A stretch of DNA of 13,105 bases from Lysobacteraceae bacterium (GCA_027483745.1 JAIXTZ010000256.1:1-13105); one strand, 5' to 3'; positions 6,639 through 13,105 are shown, numbered from the stretch's first letter. Program-made: numbers and translations. Notes: generated by a model from the sequence alone, not told the origin.

Positions 6639-7121
6639 ATGACCACCGCATTCGACTTCAAGGCCATCGACATCGACGGCAAGGAACGCTCGCTCGACGA
6701 GTTCAAGGGCAAGGCCGTGCTGGTGGTGAACACCGCGAGCAAGTGCGGGTTCACGCCGCAGTACGCGGGCCTCGAACAGCTGTGGAAGGACTACGGCGAC
6801 AAGGGCCTCGTGGTGCTGGGCTTCCCCTGCGACCAGTTCGGCCACCAGGAGCCGGGTGACGAGGCGGAGATCAAGAATTTCTGCTCCCTCACCTATGACG
6901 TCAGCTTCCCGATGTTCAAGAAAGTCGACGTCAACGGCCCGAAGGCGCATCCGCTCTTCAACTGGCTGAAGAGCGAGAGGTCGGGCTTCCTTGGCACCGA
7001 GGGCATCAAGTGGAACTTCACCAAGTTCCTCGTCGGCCGCGATGGGCAGGTACTGAAGCGCTTCGCGCCCACCGACAAGCCCGAGAGCCTGCGCAAGGAC
7101 ATCGAGAAGGCGCTGGGCTGA
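6639..7121 (+). CDS. Glutathione peroxidase family thiol peroxidase
   Basis: This 160-residue thioredoxin-fold enzyme reduces hydrogen and organic peroxides. Bacterial cysteine-type members of the family (BtuE/GpxA-like) usually take electrons from thioredoxin rather than glutathione. The peroxidatic cysteine is Cys36 in NTASKCGFTPQY. Gln70 (DQFGHQEPG) and Trp125-Asn126 (WNFTKFLVGRDG) complete the catalytic tetrad, and Cys82 (KNFCSLTYDVSFPMF) is at the usual resolving position. Length and ends match the family when translation starts at 6639. An in-frame ATG at 6516 overlaps the effector stop (TGATG) and would add 41 low-complexity Ala/Pro/Arg residues before the conserved start, so it is less likely, although translational coupling is possible. 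No strong Shine-Dalgarno precedes 6639. It is probably cytoplasmic, with no signal peptide. Confidence 0.93.
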   Translation: MTTAFDFKAIDIDGKERSLDEFKGKAVLVVNTASKCGFTPQYAGLEQLWKDYGDKGLVVLGFPCDQFGHQEPGDEAEIKNFCSLTYDVSFPMFKKVDVNGPKAHPLFNWLKSERSGFLGTEGIKWNFTKFLVGRDGQVLKRFAPTDKPESLRKDIEKALG

Positions 7122-7196
7122 ACTCCGCAAGATCGGGCACGCGGCTCTCACTCCCGGTCGGCAGGCTGGCACCACCTTCCCGCACCGGAGCCGCCG

Positions 7197-8078
7197 ATGG
7201 ACACGCCCGAAACGTCGCCGATCAACCCGCGCCTACAGCGCGTCCTCGACCGCATCAGCGCGGCGCTCGCCCATGGCGACGCCCCACCAGAGCTGGACGC
7301 GCTGGCCCGCGAGGCGCATTTCTCGCCGTTCCATTTCCATCGCCTGTGGCGCGCGCTGACCGGTGAACCGATCGGCGCCACGGTCGCGCGCCTCCGCCTG
7401 CGTCGCGCCTTGGGCCTGCTCGCGCAGCCGGGCGCCAGCATCACCGACGTGGCCTTGGCCGTCGGTTTTGAATCCCCACAGTCCTTCGCCCGGCTGGTAC
7501 GCCAACACCTCGACACCACCCCTGGCGCCCTCCGCGATGACGCCGTGGCGCGCGAGGAGGCGACGCGCCGGCTCGAGCGGCCGCTGCGGGCGACGGCCGC
7601 TAAGCCTCCGCTGGCGGTGAGCGTGGTGTCGGTGGCGCCGTTCGATGCGGTGCTGGTCTCCGCCACCGGCGACAACGAGGCGCTGGCTGAAGCCTATGGC
7701 GCGCTGTTCGCCTGGGCGGCCGAGACGAGGCTGGTGGAATCGATCACCGGCCTGTGGGGCATCGAGCACGACGATCGCCGTGACGTGCCCGCCGAACAGT
7801 GCCGCGCCGAGGCGATCCTCGCGTTCCCGGCGGGCACCGCCCTGTCCTTGCCGGAGGGTCTACGCCACGGCCATGAGGCAGGTGGGCGCTACGCGCGGAT
7901 TCGCGTCGTCGGGCCTTACGACCGGCTGGAGCCCGCGCTCGATGGCCTGTTGGCCGAGTGGTGGCCCACCAGCGGTCACGTGCTGGCCGAGCGTCCCATC
8001 CTCTTCCAGTACCTCGACGATCCGGAAACCACGCCGGCCGACACCCTGCGCACCGACATCCACCTGCCGCTCGCCTGA
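7197..8078 (+). CDS. AraC-family regulator with C-terminal GyrI-like ligand-binding domain
   Basis: This 293-residue transcription factor resembles the AraC/GyrI fusions (Rob/SoxS-like DNA-binding part plus effector-binding part). The N-terminal 112 residues hold two helix-turn-helix units: LDALAREAHFSPFHFHRLW (33-51) and ITDVALAVGFESPQSFARL (82-100), the classic AraC order. After a charged linker (115-137), residues about 140-292 form a GyrI-like domain with VSVVSVAPFDAVLVSATG at its start and YARIRVVGPYDRLEPALDGL in its second half. GyrI-like domains bind small hydrophobic or cationic ligands and often control drug-efflux or stress genes. GGAG at 7187-7190 lies 6 bases before the ATG. It is convergent with the SOUL gene, separated by 13 bases. 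The GyrI and SOUL domains belong to the same structural superfamily. The ligand and target genes are unknown; autoregulation is possible but no operator is visible. Confidence 0.9.
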   Translation: MDTPETSPINPRLQRVLDRISAALAHGDAPPELDALAREAHFSPFHFHRLWRALTGEPIGATVARLRLRRALGLLAQPGASITDVALAVGFESPQSFARLVRQHLDTTPGALRDDAVAREEATRRLERPLRATAAKPPLAVSVVSVAPFDAVLVSATGDNEALAEAYGALFAWAAETRLVESITGLWGIEHDDRRDVPAEQCRAEAILAFPAGTALSLPEGLRHGHEAGGRYARIRVVGPYDRLEPALDGLLAEWWPTSGHVLAERPILFQYLDDPETTPADTLRTDIHLPLA

Positions 8079-8091
8079 GCCCGCGGCGGCG

Positions 8092-8676
8092 TCAGTCGCT
8101 GCGCCGCACCGGCAGGAGGATCTCGTTGCGGCGCATCGGCCCCGGCACCCAGGGGGCGTCGTACTGCGCGGACTGGGGTTCGGCGGCCGCCACCCAGCCA
8201 GCCTCGGCGAGCTCGCGCTCGAGCAAGCGCAGGTTCTCCGCGTAGCGGATCGGGTTCCATCGCCCGCTGAAGCGGATGGCCGCCACGGTCCGCGACGGCA
8301 CGCCGACGATCCGGATGCGGGGATCGCGCGGCAGCGGCAGGGTCTCGGCGGTGTAGCGGGCCGGCATCACGAAGCCGACGACCCAGCCCTGCGGCGAGCC
8401 CGATTGCGTGACCGGCGAGGTCATCCCGATGCGCTCGCGGCGCGTGTTGTTGCCGAAGATGTAGTCGGCCAGCGGCTGGAAGCCGAGGCTGCCGGCGCGG
8501 CCGAAATCCTCGGTGGGGACGACGACTTCGGCGACCCGCATTGGTGCGTACTCGCGCACTTCGACGCCGGCGTCGAGCGACTCCACCACCGAGTAAGCGG
8601 GTTCGTCCGCGCGCGATGCGGTGGGAATCACCGCGATGAGGACGGCGCACAGCAGGGGGAGTAGGCAGGAACGCAT
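8092..8676 (-). CDS. SOUL haem-binding family protein, secreted
   Basis: This 194-residue protein has a Sec signal peptide (hydrophobic core 4-18, cleavage likely after TASRA near 23), so it should be periplasmic. The mature part is one SOUL/HBP domain: VEVREYAPMRVAEV (38-51), then FGNNTRRERIGMTSPV (74-89), which carries the family's typical MTSPV motif, and a C-terminal YDAPWVPGPMRRNEILLPV (172-190) characteristic of the family. Eukaryotic SOUL/p22HBP proteins bind haem or porphyrins; the role of bacterial members is largely unknown and no axial ligand can be assigned here. It lies 78 bases downstream of the membrane-protein gene on the same strand and is probably co-transcribed with it and the ferredoxin reductase. 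The start is the first Met of the frame; no clear Shine-Dalgarno is visible, so the start is slightly uncertain. Confidence 0.9.
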   Translation of the reverse strand: MRSCLLPLLCAVLIAVIPTASRADEPAYSVVESLDAGVEVREYAPMRVAEVVVPTEDFGRAGSLGFQPLADYIFGNNTRRERIGMTSPVTQSGSPQGWVVGFVMPARYTAETLPLPRDPRIRIVGVPSRTVAAIRFSGRWNPIRYAENLRLLERELAEAGWVAAAEPQSAQYDAPWVPGPMRRNEILLPVRRSD

Positions 8677-8754
8677 CGGAGCACGCAGCGAGACCAGGGC
8701 GATTCGCTCCAGCCTGCCGTCCGCAACGTCGCTGCCGCGTGGTGGTGCCGGGCT

Positions 8755-9696
8755 TCAGCCCCCACGGGGCGCCAGGCGCGTGCGCACCAGCCCGGCCAAC
8801 GCGCCGAGTCCGCCGAAGGCGATTCCGGCGAGGAGCAGTGTCCCTAGAGCGGCCACGCCGAGGAGGGGCAGGGTGCCGTCGCTCATCAGGTAGGCGATGG
8901 CCAACGCGAGCACGCCCACGCCCGCGCCCAGCGCGAGGGTGATCGGCAGGACGGCCAGCGCAGCCCAGGCATCACCAGACCACCGCAGTGCCGCGGCCGT
9001 CCGACCTCGCCGCCACGCATAGCCGAGGGCGACGATGGCTCCGACCAGCACGGCCGCCAGCGGAGACCATCGCGCCATCATGAACAGCTCGGTGGCCACG
9101 GTGTCCTCCAGCAGGCCGGGCAGCAATCCGATGACCAGGTCGATCCCGAACGCCAACGCGGCTCCGAACACCACCACGCCAGCCCAGGCATGCCGATCGA
9201 GGGCGGGTGGGCTTGGGGCCTCGCCGGCCTGGGGCCGCAGGGCGGCGCCCACCGATGCGCCGAGCGCCGCGACGCCGAGATGCAGCACGGACATTGCCGC
9301 GCCGGCGATCGCGAACCCGGTCGGGGATTGCAGGACGGTGATCTGGCTGAAGGCGAGGGCGGAGACGACGCTGACCGCGATCCATGCACTGAACGCGGCG
9401 AGCAAGCCGGTGATGGCGGCGGCGCCGCGGGCATGGCCAACCCGTTCGGGCGCGCGCGCCTGCCGCCGCTCGGCGACAAGGAAGACGACGACGGCCAGCA
9501 AAATCGTGCCGAACAGGCCCTGGCCGACGAGGTTGGGAAGCACGTCGCGCAACACGTCCCGCATCGCGCCGTCGCCGATGAAACGGCTCACCGTGAGCCC
9601 GATGTTCGCGACGGTCGCCGCGATGGATCCGGCGACGGCCCACAGGGCGGCCGCCAAGGGAAAGGCAAGGGTGTCGCGGGGGGACGACGGGGGCAT
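8755..9696 (-). CDS. Polytopic inner-membrane protein of unknown function
   Basis: I do not recognise the family. With translation from the ATG at 9694-9696 the protein has 313 residues and about eight hydrophobic segments, near 11-36, 56-75, 92-117, 126-152, 170-195, 207-226, 243-268 and 277-303. Short arginine-rich loops fall between them (RRQAR at 78-82, RRGR at 229-232), consistent with an integral membrane protein with positive-inside orientation. No catalytic or transport motif is evident. The start is 7 bases after the ferredoxin reductase stop (9704-9706), so the two are almost certainly translationally coupled. An upstream in-frame start at 9777 would add 27 residues overlapping the reductase and is unlikely. 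A small GGGCTTCAGCCC hairpin sits at the gene end (8750-8761). A role linked to reductase-driven electron flow is possible but purely contextual. Confidence 0.8.
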   Translation of the reverse strand: MPPSSPRDTLAFPLAAALWAVAGSIAATVANIGLTVSRFIGDGAMRDVLRDVLPNLVGQGLFGTILLAVVVFLVAERRQARAPERVGHARGAAAITGLLAAFSAWIAVSVVSALAFSQITVLQSPTGFAIAGAAMSVLHLGVAALGASVGAALRPQAGEAPSPPALDRHAWAGVVVFGAALAFGIDLVIGLLPGLLEDTVATELFMMARWSPLAAVLVGAIVALGYAWRRGRTAAALRWSGDAWAALAVLPITLALGAGVGVLALAIAYLMSDGTLPLLGVAALGTLLLAGIAFGGLGALAGLVRTRLAPRGG

Positions 9697-9703
9697 CAGG
9701 GGC

Positions 9704-10483
9704 TCACTTCTCGACGAAAGCGCGTTCGAACACATAGTGGCCCGGCTGGCCGATCTTCGGCGAGGCGCCGAGGCCACGCTCGTCGAGCAGCCTGCGGAAA
9801 TCCGCGAGCATCTGCGGGCTGCCGCAGATCATCGCCCGGTCGGTCTCGGGGTTGATCTCGGGCAGGCCGAGGTCGCGCTGCATGGCGCCGCTGGCCATCA
9901 GGTCGGTGATCCGGCCGTGGTGCTTGAACGGTTCACGGCTCACGGCCGGGTAATACAGCAATTTCTCGCGAATCTGCTCGCCGAGGTATTCGTGCTGCGG
10001 CAGCTCGCGCTCGATGTAGTCGCGGTAGGCGAGGTCTTCGGCGTTGCGCACGCCGTGGGTGACGATGACCTTGTCGAAGCGCTCGTAGGTGGCCGGGTCG
10101 CGGATCACCGAGAGGAAGGGCGCGAGCCCGGTTCCCGTGGCGAGCAGGTACAGATTGCCGCCCGGATGCACGTCGCTGACCAGCAGGGTTCCGGTGGGCT
10201 TGCGCGAGAGGAGCAGGGTGTCGCCGGGCTTGATGTGCTGCAGCCGCGAGGTGAGCGGGCCGTTCTGGACCTTGATCGAAAAGAACTCCAGGTGCTCGTC
10301 CCAGTTCGGGCTGGCGATGGAGTAGGCACGCATCAGCGGCCGGCCCTCGACCTCGAGGCCGATCATCACGAACTGGCCGTTTTCGAAGCGGAAGCCGTCG
10401 TCGCGGGTGCAGGTGAAGCTGAAATAGGCGTCGGTCCAGTGGCGGACGTCGAGGATGGTTTCGGAGATGAAGGCGCTGGACAT
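9704..10483 (-). CDS. fpr: Ferredoxin--NADP+ reductase
   Basis: This 259-residue FAD enzyme transfers electrons between NADPH and ferredoxin or flavodoxin. The FAD-binding motif RAYSIASP spans 52-59, the NADP-binding motif GTGLAPFLS covers 117-125, and CGSPQML sits at 220-226. The C-terminus, VFERAFVEK, is the signature of the bacterial subclass typical of Azotobacter, Pseudomonas and Xanthomonads. Such enzymes serve oxidative-stress responses and iron-sulfur maintenance. The start at 10483 gives the family's normal length (about 258); an upstream in-frame start at 10633 would add 50 atypical residues. No clear Shine-Dalgarno is seen, and a weak -10-like GACAAT lies on the minus strand at 10516-10511. 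The membrane-protein gene follows 7 bases downstream, forming an operon. Confidence 0.94.
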   Translation of the reverse strand: MSSAFISETILDVRHWTDAYFSFTCTRDDGFRFENGQFVMIGLEVEGRPLMRAYSIASPNWDEHLEFFSIKVQNGPLTSRLQHIKPGDTLLLSRKPTGTLLVSDVHPGGNLYLLATGTGLAPFLSVIRDPATYERFDKVIVTHGVRNAEDLAYRDYIERELPQHEYLGEQIREKLLYYPAVSREPFKHHGRITDLMASGAMQRDLGLPEINPETDRAMICGSPQMLADFRRLLDERGLGASPKIGQPGHYVFERAFVEK

Positions 10484-10510
10484 GCCGGAGAGCGTCGACG
10501 GGAAGCCACC

Positions 10511-10516
10511 ATTGTC
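10511..10516 (-). promoter_or_regulatory. Weak possible -10 element of fpr
   Basis: On the minus strand this reads GACAAT, 27 bases upstream of the fpr ATG. No good -35 is present at 16-18 bases distance. Support is only moderate. Confidence 0.25.
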
Positions 10517-10639
10517 GCATCCGGGGGCAGGCCGACGTTCATGGCCGACGGGGTGAATCGTGCCGGGTATCGGCCTCCCCGCGGGTTTTCCCCGATGGCG
10601 AACGATGGGCATTCGCGCATTTTCATGCTGCACAGCAAC

Positions 10640-10886
10640 AGCCGATGCCCTGGGTTCAGCTTGAATTCCTGTTTTTCGCGAACTGGATCACGGCTTTTTG
10701 GGGCCTTACTTTTCGTTCAGGCACGGGTTACTGTAGGGCTGCTGCTGCGCTTGGGTCACAGTGAACCGTGGCCGGGAGTGCTGATCCGACCGATCCGCTG
10801 CTTCGACGCAACGATTCCCCGGGCAAGCAGTCATGGCGCGAAGCCTGCGCCGTTCCTAACCAGCCAATGTTCGAGGACGCATAGCA
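10640..10886 (+). promoter_or_regulatory. Intergenic leader and promoter region of the second cold-shock gene
   Basis: The 403-base gap between fpr and the cold-shock gene has no gene I can support. Its right part (about 10640-10735) is clearly less GC-rich than its surroundings, with T-runs such as CTGTTTTTCGC, CGGCTTTTTGG and TTACTTTTCG, which may contain the promoter; a TTGAAT at 10661-10666 could be a -35. The following roughly 150 bases would form a long 5' untranslated leader, as in cspA-type mRNAs, where it controls temperature-dependent translation. A small hairpin, GGCGC/GCGCC at 10835-10851, lies within it. Exact boxes cannot be assigned. Confidence 0.4.
10873..10877 (+). promoter_or_regulatory. 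Ribosome binding site of the cold-shock gene
   Basis: GAGGA ends 9 bases before the ATG at 10887, a normal spacing that supports the start. Confidence 0.65.
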
Positions 10887-11096
10887 ATGTCGGATCGTCA
10901 GTTCGGGACCGTGAAGTGGTTCAACGATGCCAAGGGCTTCGGCTTCATCACGCCGGAGAACGGCCAGGACGTGTTCGTCCATTTCCGCTCCATCATGGGT
11001 AACGGTTTCAAGACGCTGAAGGAAGGCCAGCGCGTGAGCTTCAAGGTCGTCGCCGGCCAGAAGGGCATGCAGGCCGACGAGGTGCAGGTGGCCTGA
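10887..11096 (+). CDS. Cold-shock protein (CspA family)
   Basis: This 69-residue single OB-fold domain protein binds single-stranded nucleic acid and acts as an RNA chaperone in the cytoplasm. RNP1 (KGFGFI, 16-21) and RNP2 (VFVHF, 29-33) are intact, and the aromatic platform is present with Trp11, Phe12, Phe18, Phe20, Phe30 and Phe33. The length matches the family. The gene is preceded by a long leader and followed after 25 bases by a strong terminator. It is the second cold-shock gene in the window; its C-terminus closely resembles the fragment at 1-62. Which paralogue it is (cspA, cspC, cspD) cannot be decided, so no symbol is given. Cold induction is plausible from the leader, not shown. 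Confidence 0.96.
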   Translation: MSDRQFGTVKWFNDAKGFGFITPENGQDVFVHFRSIMGNGFKTLKEGQRVSFKVVAGQKGMQADEVQVA

Positions 11097-11121
11097 GCCA
11101 CCGGTTTCGATGCCGCCGAAG

Positions 11122-11149
11122 AACCCCGGGCTCGTCCCGGGGTTTTTTT
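11122..11149 (+). terminator. Intrinsic terminator of the second cold-shock gene
   Basis: CCCCGGG (11124-11130) pairs with CCCGGGG (11136-11142) around a CTCGT loop; two A-T pairs can extend the stem, and seven T follow (11143-11149). It is nearly the same as the terminator at 90-114. Confidence 0.92.
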
Positions 11150-11195
11150 CATCCTCGGCGACGCCCACACTGCAGCCTCTTCCTTGGAGACCGGT

Positions 11196-11831
11196 ATGGA
11201 CTTGCTCTACTTCTCGCCCGGCAGCGCCAGCCTGTGCGTGCACTGGCTGCTCATCGAGCTCGGGCAGCCGCACGAGCTGCGTCGCGTCGACCTCGCGGCC
11301 GGCGAGCAGCGCTCGGCAGAGTACCTCAGCCTCAATCCGGCTGGCGTGGTGCCCACCCTCGTGCTCGATGGCGAGGTGTTCAACGAATCGGGCGCGATGG
11401 TGCTGATGCTGGCCGACCGCTACCCGGACGCCGGGCTGTTGCCCCCCACGGGCACGGCGGCACGTCAGCGTGCCTACCAGTGGCTGCTCTTGATGGCCAA
11501 CGGCCTGCAGCCGCCCTTCCGGACCTGGTTCTACCCGCACGAGCCGGCGGGCGAGGCGGCGAAGGATGCGGCGAAGGAGGTCGCCCGCCAGCGCGTCGAG
11601 GCCTTCTTCGATCGCGTCGAGGCCCACCTCGCGGCGCATGGCCCTTACTTGCTGGGCGAGCGGGTTTCCGCGCCCGATTTCTTCCTCGCCATGCTGTGCC
11701 GCTGGTCGCGCAACATGCCAAAGCCCGCCACCGAATGGCCCACCCTGCGCGCCTTCGTCGACCGCATGCGCGCACGCCCGAGCTTCAAGGTGCTCTGCGA
11801 GCGCGAAGCCCTGACGGAGTGGCTTGCGTGA
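11196..11831 (+). CDS. Glutathione S-transferase family protein
   Basis: This 211-residue protein has the two-domain GST layout. The thioredoxin-like N-terminal domain (1-77) carries the SPGSASLCVHWLLIELG start, the conserved cis-proline region VVPTLVLDG (51-59) and the glutathione-gamma-glutamyl binding NESGAM (63-68). The helical C-terminal domain covers about 88-205, including the capping-box-like segment VSAPDFFLAM (157-166). The enzyme would conjugate or otherwise use glutathione in detoxification; the substrate is unknown. The beta-class catalytic cysteine expected in a TPGSCS-like motif is an alanine here (Ala11), while Cys14 lies nearby. GGAGA at 11186-11190 sets the ATG start, and the in-frame TTG at 11184 is rejected. 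The start is 46 bases after the cold-shock terminator. The gene overlaps the next one by four bases. Confidence 0.93.
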   Translation: MDLLYFSPGSASLCVHWLLIELGQPHELRRVDLAAGEQRSAEYLSLNPAGVVPTLVLDGEVFNESGAMVLMLADRYPDAGLLPPTGTAARQRAYQWLLLMANGLQPPFRTWFYPHEPAGEAAKDAAKEVARQRVEAFFDRVEAHLAAHGPYLLGERVSAPDFFLAMLCRWSRNMPKPATEWPTLRAFVDRMRARPSFKVLCEREALTEWLA

Positions 11832-12241
11832 CAGGCATCGCGCCGATGCAGGCCATCGCGGGCCTCGAGCCCGCGGACCTGCGTTGGCGCATCGACGTCG
11901 ACGTGCTCGTGGTGGAGTTCCGCGGAGCACGGCACAGCCCCACCCACATGGCGGGCTGCTGGCGCGCCCTGCAGGGGCTCGCCGAGGAGCATCGGCTCTC
12001 CAAGGTGCTGGCCATCGATTTGATGGACGACGAGCCATTGACCGGGGAGCAGCGCAAGGCCTTCATCCGTTTCCTGGGCCTCGATGTCTTCGCCGGGCGC
12101 CGGTGGGCCTACGTCGCGCGCTCGGTGGACCGCGTGGGCGCCTATGAGGCCACGCAGCTCGATGCCCAGGAGCAAGGGCTGGACGTCCGGGTCTTCAGCT
12201 CGTTGGCCGAAGCCGAGCTCTGGGTGCGTTTCCCCGGCTGA
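11828..12241 (+). CDS. Small STAS/SpoIIAA-like domain protein (hypothetical)
   Basis: This protein of about 137 residues uses GTG at 11828, overlapping the GST stop as GTGA, a classic translational-coupling arrangement; an ATG at 11846 is an alternative. The alternating pattern is of beta strands and helices: WRIDVDVLVVEFRG (20-33), a helix around 41-56, KVLAIDLMD (59-67), a helix 72-84, RRWAYVARSV (91-100), and a final EQGLDVRVFSSLAEAELWV (115-133). This fits small STAS-like (SpoIIAA-like fold) proteins, whose ends often read EQGxEVRVFxDxxEAxxWL. I am not certain of the family and assign no function. Such proteins usually act through protein-protein contacts and have no catalytic residues visible here. 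The overlap suggests it works with or is regulated like the GST. Confidence 0.75.
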   Translation: MTGIAPMQAIAGLEPADLRWRIDVDVLVVEFRGARHSPTHMAGCWRALQGLAEEHRLSKVLAIDLMDDEPLTGEQRKAFIRFLGLDVFAGRRWAYVARSVDRVGAYEATQLDAQEQGLDVRVFSSLAEAELWVRFPG

Positions 12242-12279
12242 TCCACGGGGCGACGACCGGGTGCAGGCACCGGCTGGCT

Positions 12280-12285
12280 TAGAAT
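12280..12285 (+). promoter_or_regulatory. Possible -10 element of the fumarase gene
   Basis: TAGAAT (five of six matches to TATAAT) lies 41 bases before the ATG at 12327, in the 85-base gap after the STAS-like gene. The -35 region is weak. No Shine-Dalgarno is evident before the ATG. An imperfect hairpin at 12257-12273 lacks a T-run. Confidence 0.4.
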
Positions 12286-12326
12286 CTTCGCCCTGTCCCC
12301 AGCCCGCGGCGTCGCGCCGCCATGCC

Positions 12327-13105
12327 ATGACCGTCATCAAGCAGGACGACTTCATCCAGTCGATCGCCGACGCGCTGCAGTACATCAGCTACTACCACCC
12401 GGTCGACTACATCAAGGCGCTCACCAAGGCCTACGAGAAGGAGGAGAGCCCCGCGGCCAAGGACGCGATGGCGCAGATCCTGATCAACTCGCGCATGTGC
12501 GCCGAAGGCCACCGCCCGATCTGCCAGGACACCGGCATCGTCACGGTCTTCCTCGAGATCGGCATGGACGTCCGCTGGGACGCGACGCTCTCGGTCGAGG
12601 ACATGGTCCACGAGGGCGTGCGTCGCGCCTATAACCACCCGGACAACAAGCTGCGCGCTTCGGTGCTCGCCGATCCGGCGGGCAAGCGCACGAACACCAA
12701 GGACAACACGCCGGGTGTCGTGAACATGAAGGTCGTTCCGGGCGACAAGGTCGACGTGATCGTCGCCGCGAAGGGCGGCGGCTCGGAGGCGAAGTCGAAG
12801 TTCGCGATGCTGAATCCGTCCGATTCCATCGTCGACTGGGTGCTGAAGACCGTGCCGACCATGGGCGCCGGCTGGTGCCCGCCGGGCATGCTCGGCATCG
12901 GCATCGGCGGCACGGCCGAGAAGGCCATGCTGCTGGCCAAGGAAGCCCTGATGGAGGAAATCGACATCCAGGACCTGATCGCCCGTGGCCCGAGCAATCG
13001 CGCGGAAGAGCTGCGCATCGAGCTGTACGAGAAGGTGAACCGGCTCGGCATCGGCGCGCAGGGTCTCGGCGGCCTGACCACCGTGCTCGACGTCAAGATC
13101 AAGGA
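12327..13105 (+). CDS. Class I (iron-sulfur) fumarate hydratase, N-terminal part, truncated by window edge
   Basis: The first 259 residues of a class I fumarase (FumA/FumB family) are present; the frame is open to the window end. The enzyme hydrates fumarate to L-malate in the citric acid cycle and needs a [4Fe-4S] cluster. Two of the expected cluster cysteines are visible: Cys66 in RPICQDTGIVTVF and Cys184 in GWCPPGMLGIGIGG; the third would lie beyond the edge. Other conserved stretches are KDNTPGVVNM (125-134), KGGGSEAKSKFAML (149-162) and RLGIGAQGLGGLTTVLDVKI. An ATGCCATGA begins at 12322, where the first ATG gives only two codons, so 12327 is the start. No Shine-Dalgarno is visible. Whether this is the single-chain form or the alpha subunit of a split enzyme cannot be seen, so no gene symbol is given. 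Confidence 0.93.
   Translation, partial: MTVIKQDDFIQSIADALQYISYYHPVDYIKALTKAYEKEESPAAKDAMAQILINSRMCAEGHRPICQDTGIVTVFLEIGMDVRWDATLSVEDMVHEGVRRAYNHPDNKLRASVLADPAGKRTNTKDNTPGVVNMKVVPGDKVDVIVAAKGGGSEAKSKFAMLNPSDSIVDWVLKTVPTMGAGWCPPGMLGIGIGGTAEKAMLLAKEALMEEIDIQDLIARGPSNRAEELRIELYEKVNRLGIGAQGLGGLTTVLDVKIK

Noticed and set aside
9035..11002. Plus-strand open frame of 655 codons opposite the membrane protein and fpr
   Set aside because: fpr on the other strand has complete FAD and NADP motifs. The plus frame has no domain and runs into the cold-shock gene out of frame.
11234..11827. In-frame N-terminal extension of the STAS-like protein inside the GST gene
   Set aside because: The extension is Arg/Ala-rich shadow sequence of the GST gene; the recognisable fold begins only after the GTGA overlap.
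10728..12038. Minus-strand open frame (436 codons) opposite the cold-shock and GST genes
   Set aside because: It covers three supported plus-strand genes and shows only shadow composition.
12257..12273. Hairpin before fumarase considered as terminator
   Set aside because: The stem is imperfect (bulged G) with no following T-run.
1..13105. CRISPR array, tRNA/rRNA gene, insertion sequence or prophage
   Set aside because: No regularly spaced repeats, no cloverleaf or rRNA sequence, and no transposase or integrase motif were seen.

Overview
The window is about 13.1 kb of GC-rich, densely coded chromosome. The gene content points to a gammaproteobacterium of the Xanthomonadales/Lysobacterales (Lysobacter, Luteimonas or Stenotrophomonas-like). 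The main clues are a protein ending in what looks like an XVIPCD secretion domain (the type IV secretion signal typical of that order), paired cold-shock genes, a large TonB-dependent receptor and Xanthomonad-type housekeeping proteins. Species cannot be fixed from the sequence alone.

Layout, left to right. Positions 1-62 are the tail of a cold-shock protein gene with a strong terminator. SlyD (137-619) follows, then a TonB-dependent outer-membrane receptor (764-3052) closed by a perfect UUCG-loop terminator. A short REP-like hairpin and palindrome sit near 3114-3145. Next is a divergent pair: an ankyrin-repeat lipoprotein on the minus strand (3161-4168) and a 749-residue predicted lipase with an XVIPCD-like C-terminus (4267-6516). 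Glutathione peroxidase (6639-7121) and an AraC/GyrI-type regulator (7197-8078) follow. A minus-strand block reads ferredoxin--NADP+ reductase (10483-9704), polytopic membrane protein (9696-8755) and SOUL haem-binding-like protein (8676-8092). The right end is plus strand: a second cold-shock gene with a long leader (10887-11096), a glutathione S-transferase (11196-11831), an overlapping STAS-like small protein (11828-12241) and the first part of class I fumarase (12327 to beyond the edge).

The most interesting unit is 3161-6516. The cytosolic-type lipase has a GHSKGG nucleophile elbow and a C-terminal XVIPCD-like domain, so it looks like an antibacterial type IV secretion effector (X-Tfe). 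The neighbouring ankyrin protein has a signal peptide and a lipobox, so it should be periplasmic, where an immunity protein against a lipase would be needed. The pair is therefore a candidate effector/immunity module with an unusual divergent layout and an ankyrin-type candidate antidote. No secretion-machinery gene lies in the window. Several neighbours (glutathione peroxidase, ferredoxin-NADP reductase, GST, possibly the GyrI and SOUL proteins) have redox or stress roles, but apart from short overlaps there is no proof that they work together.
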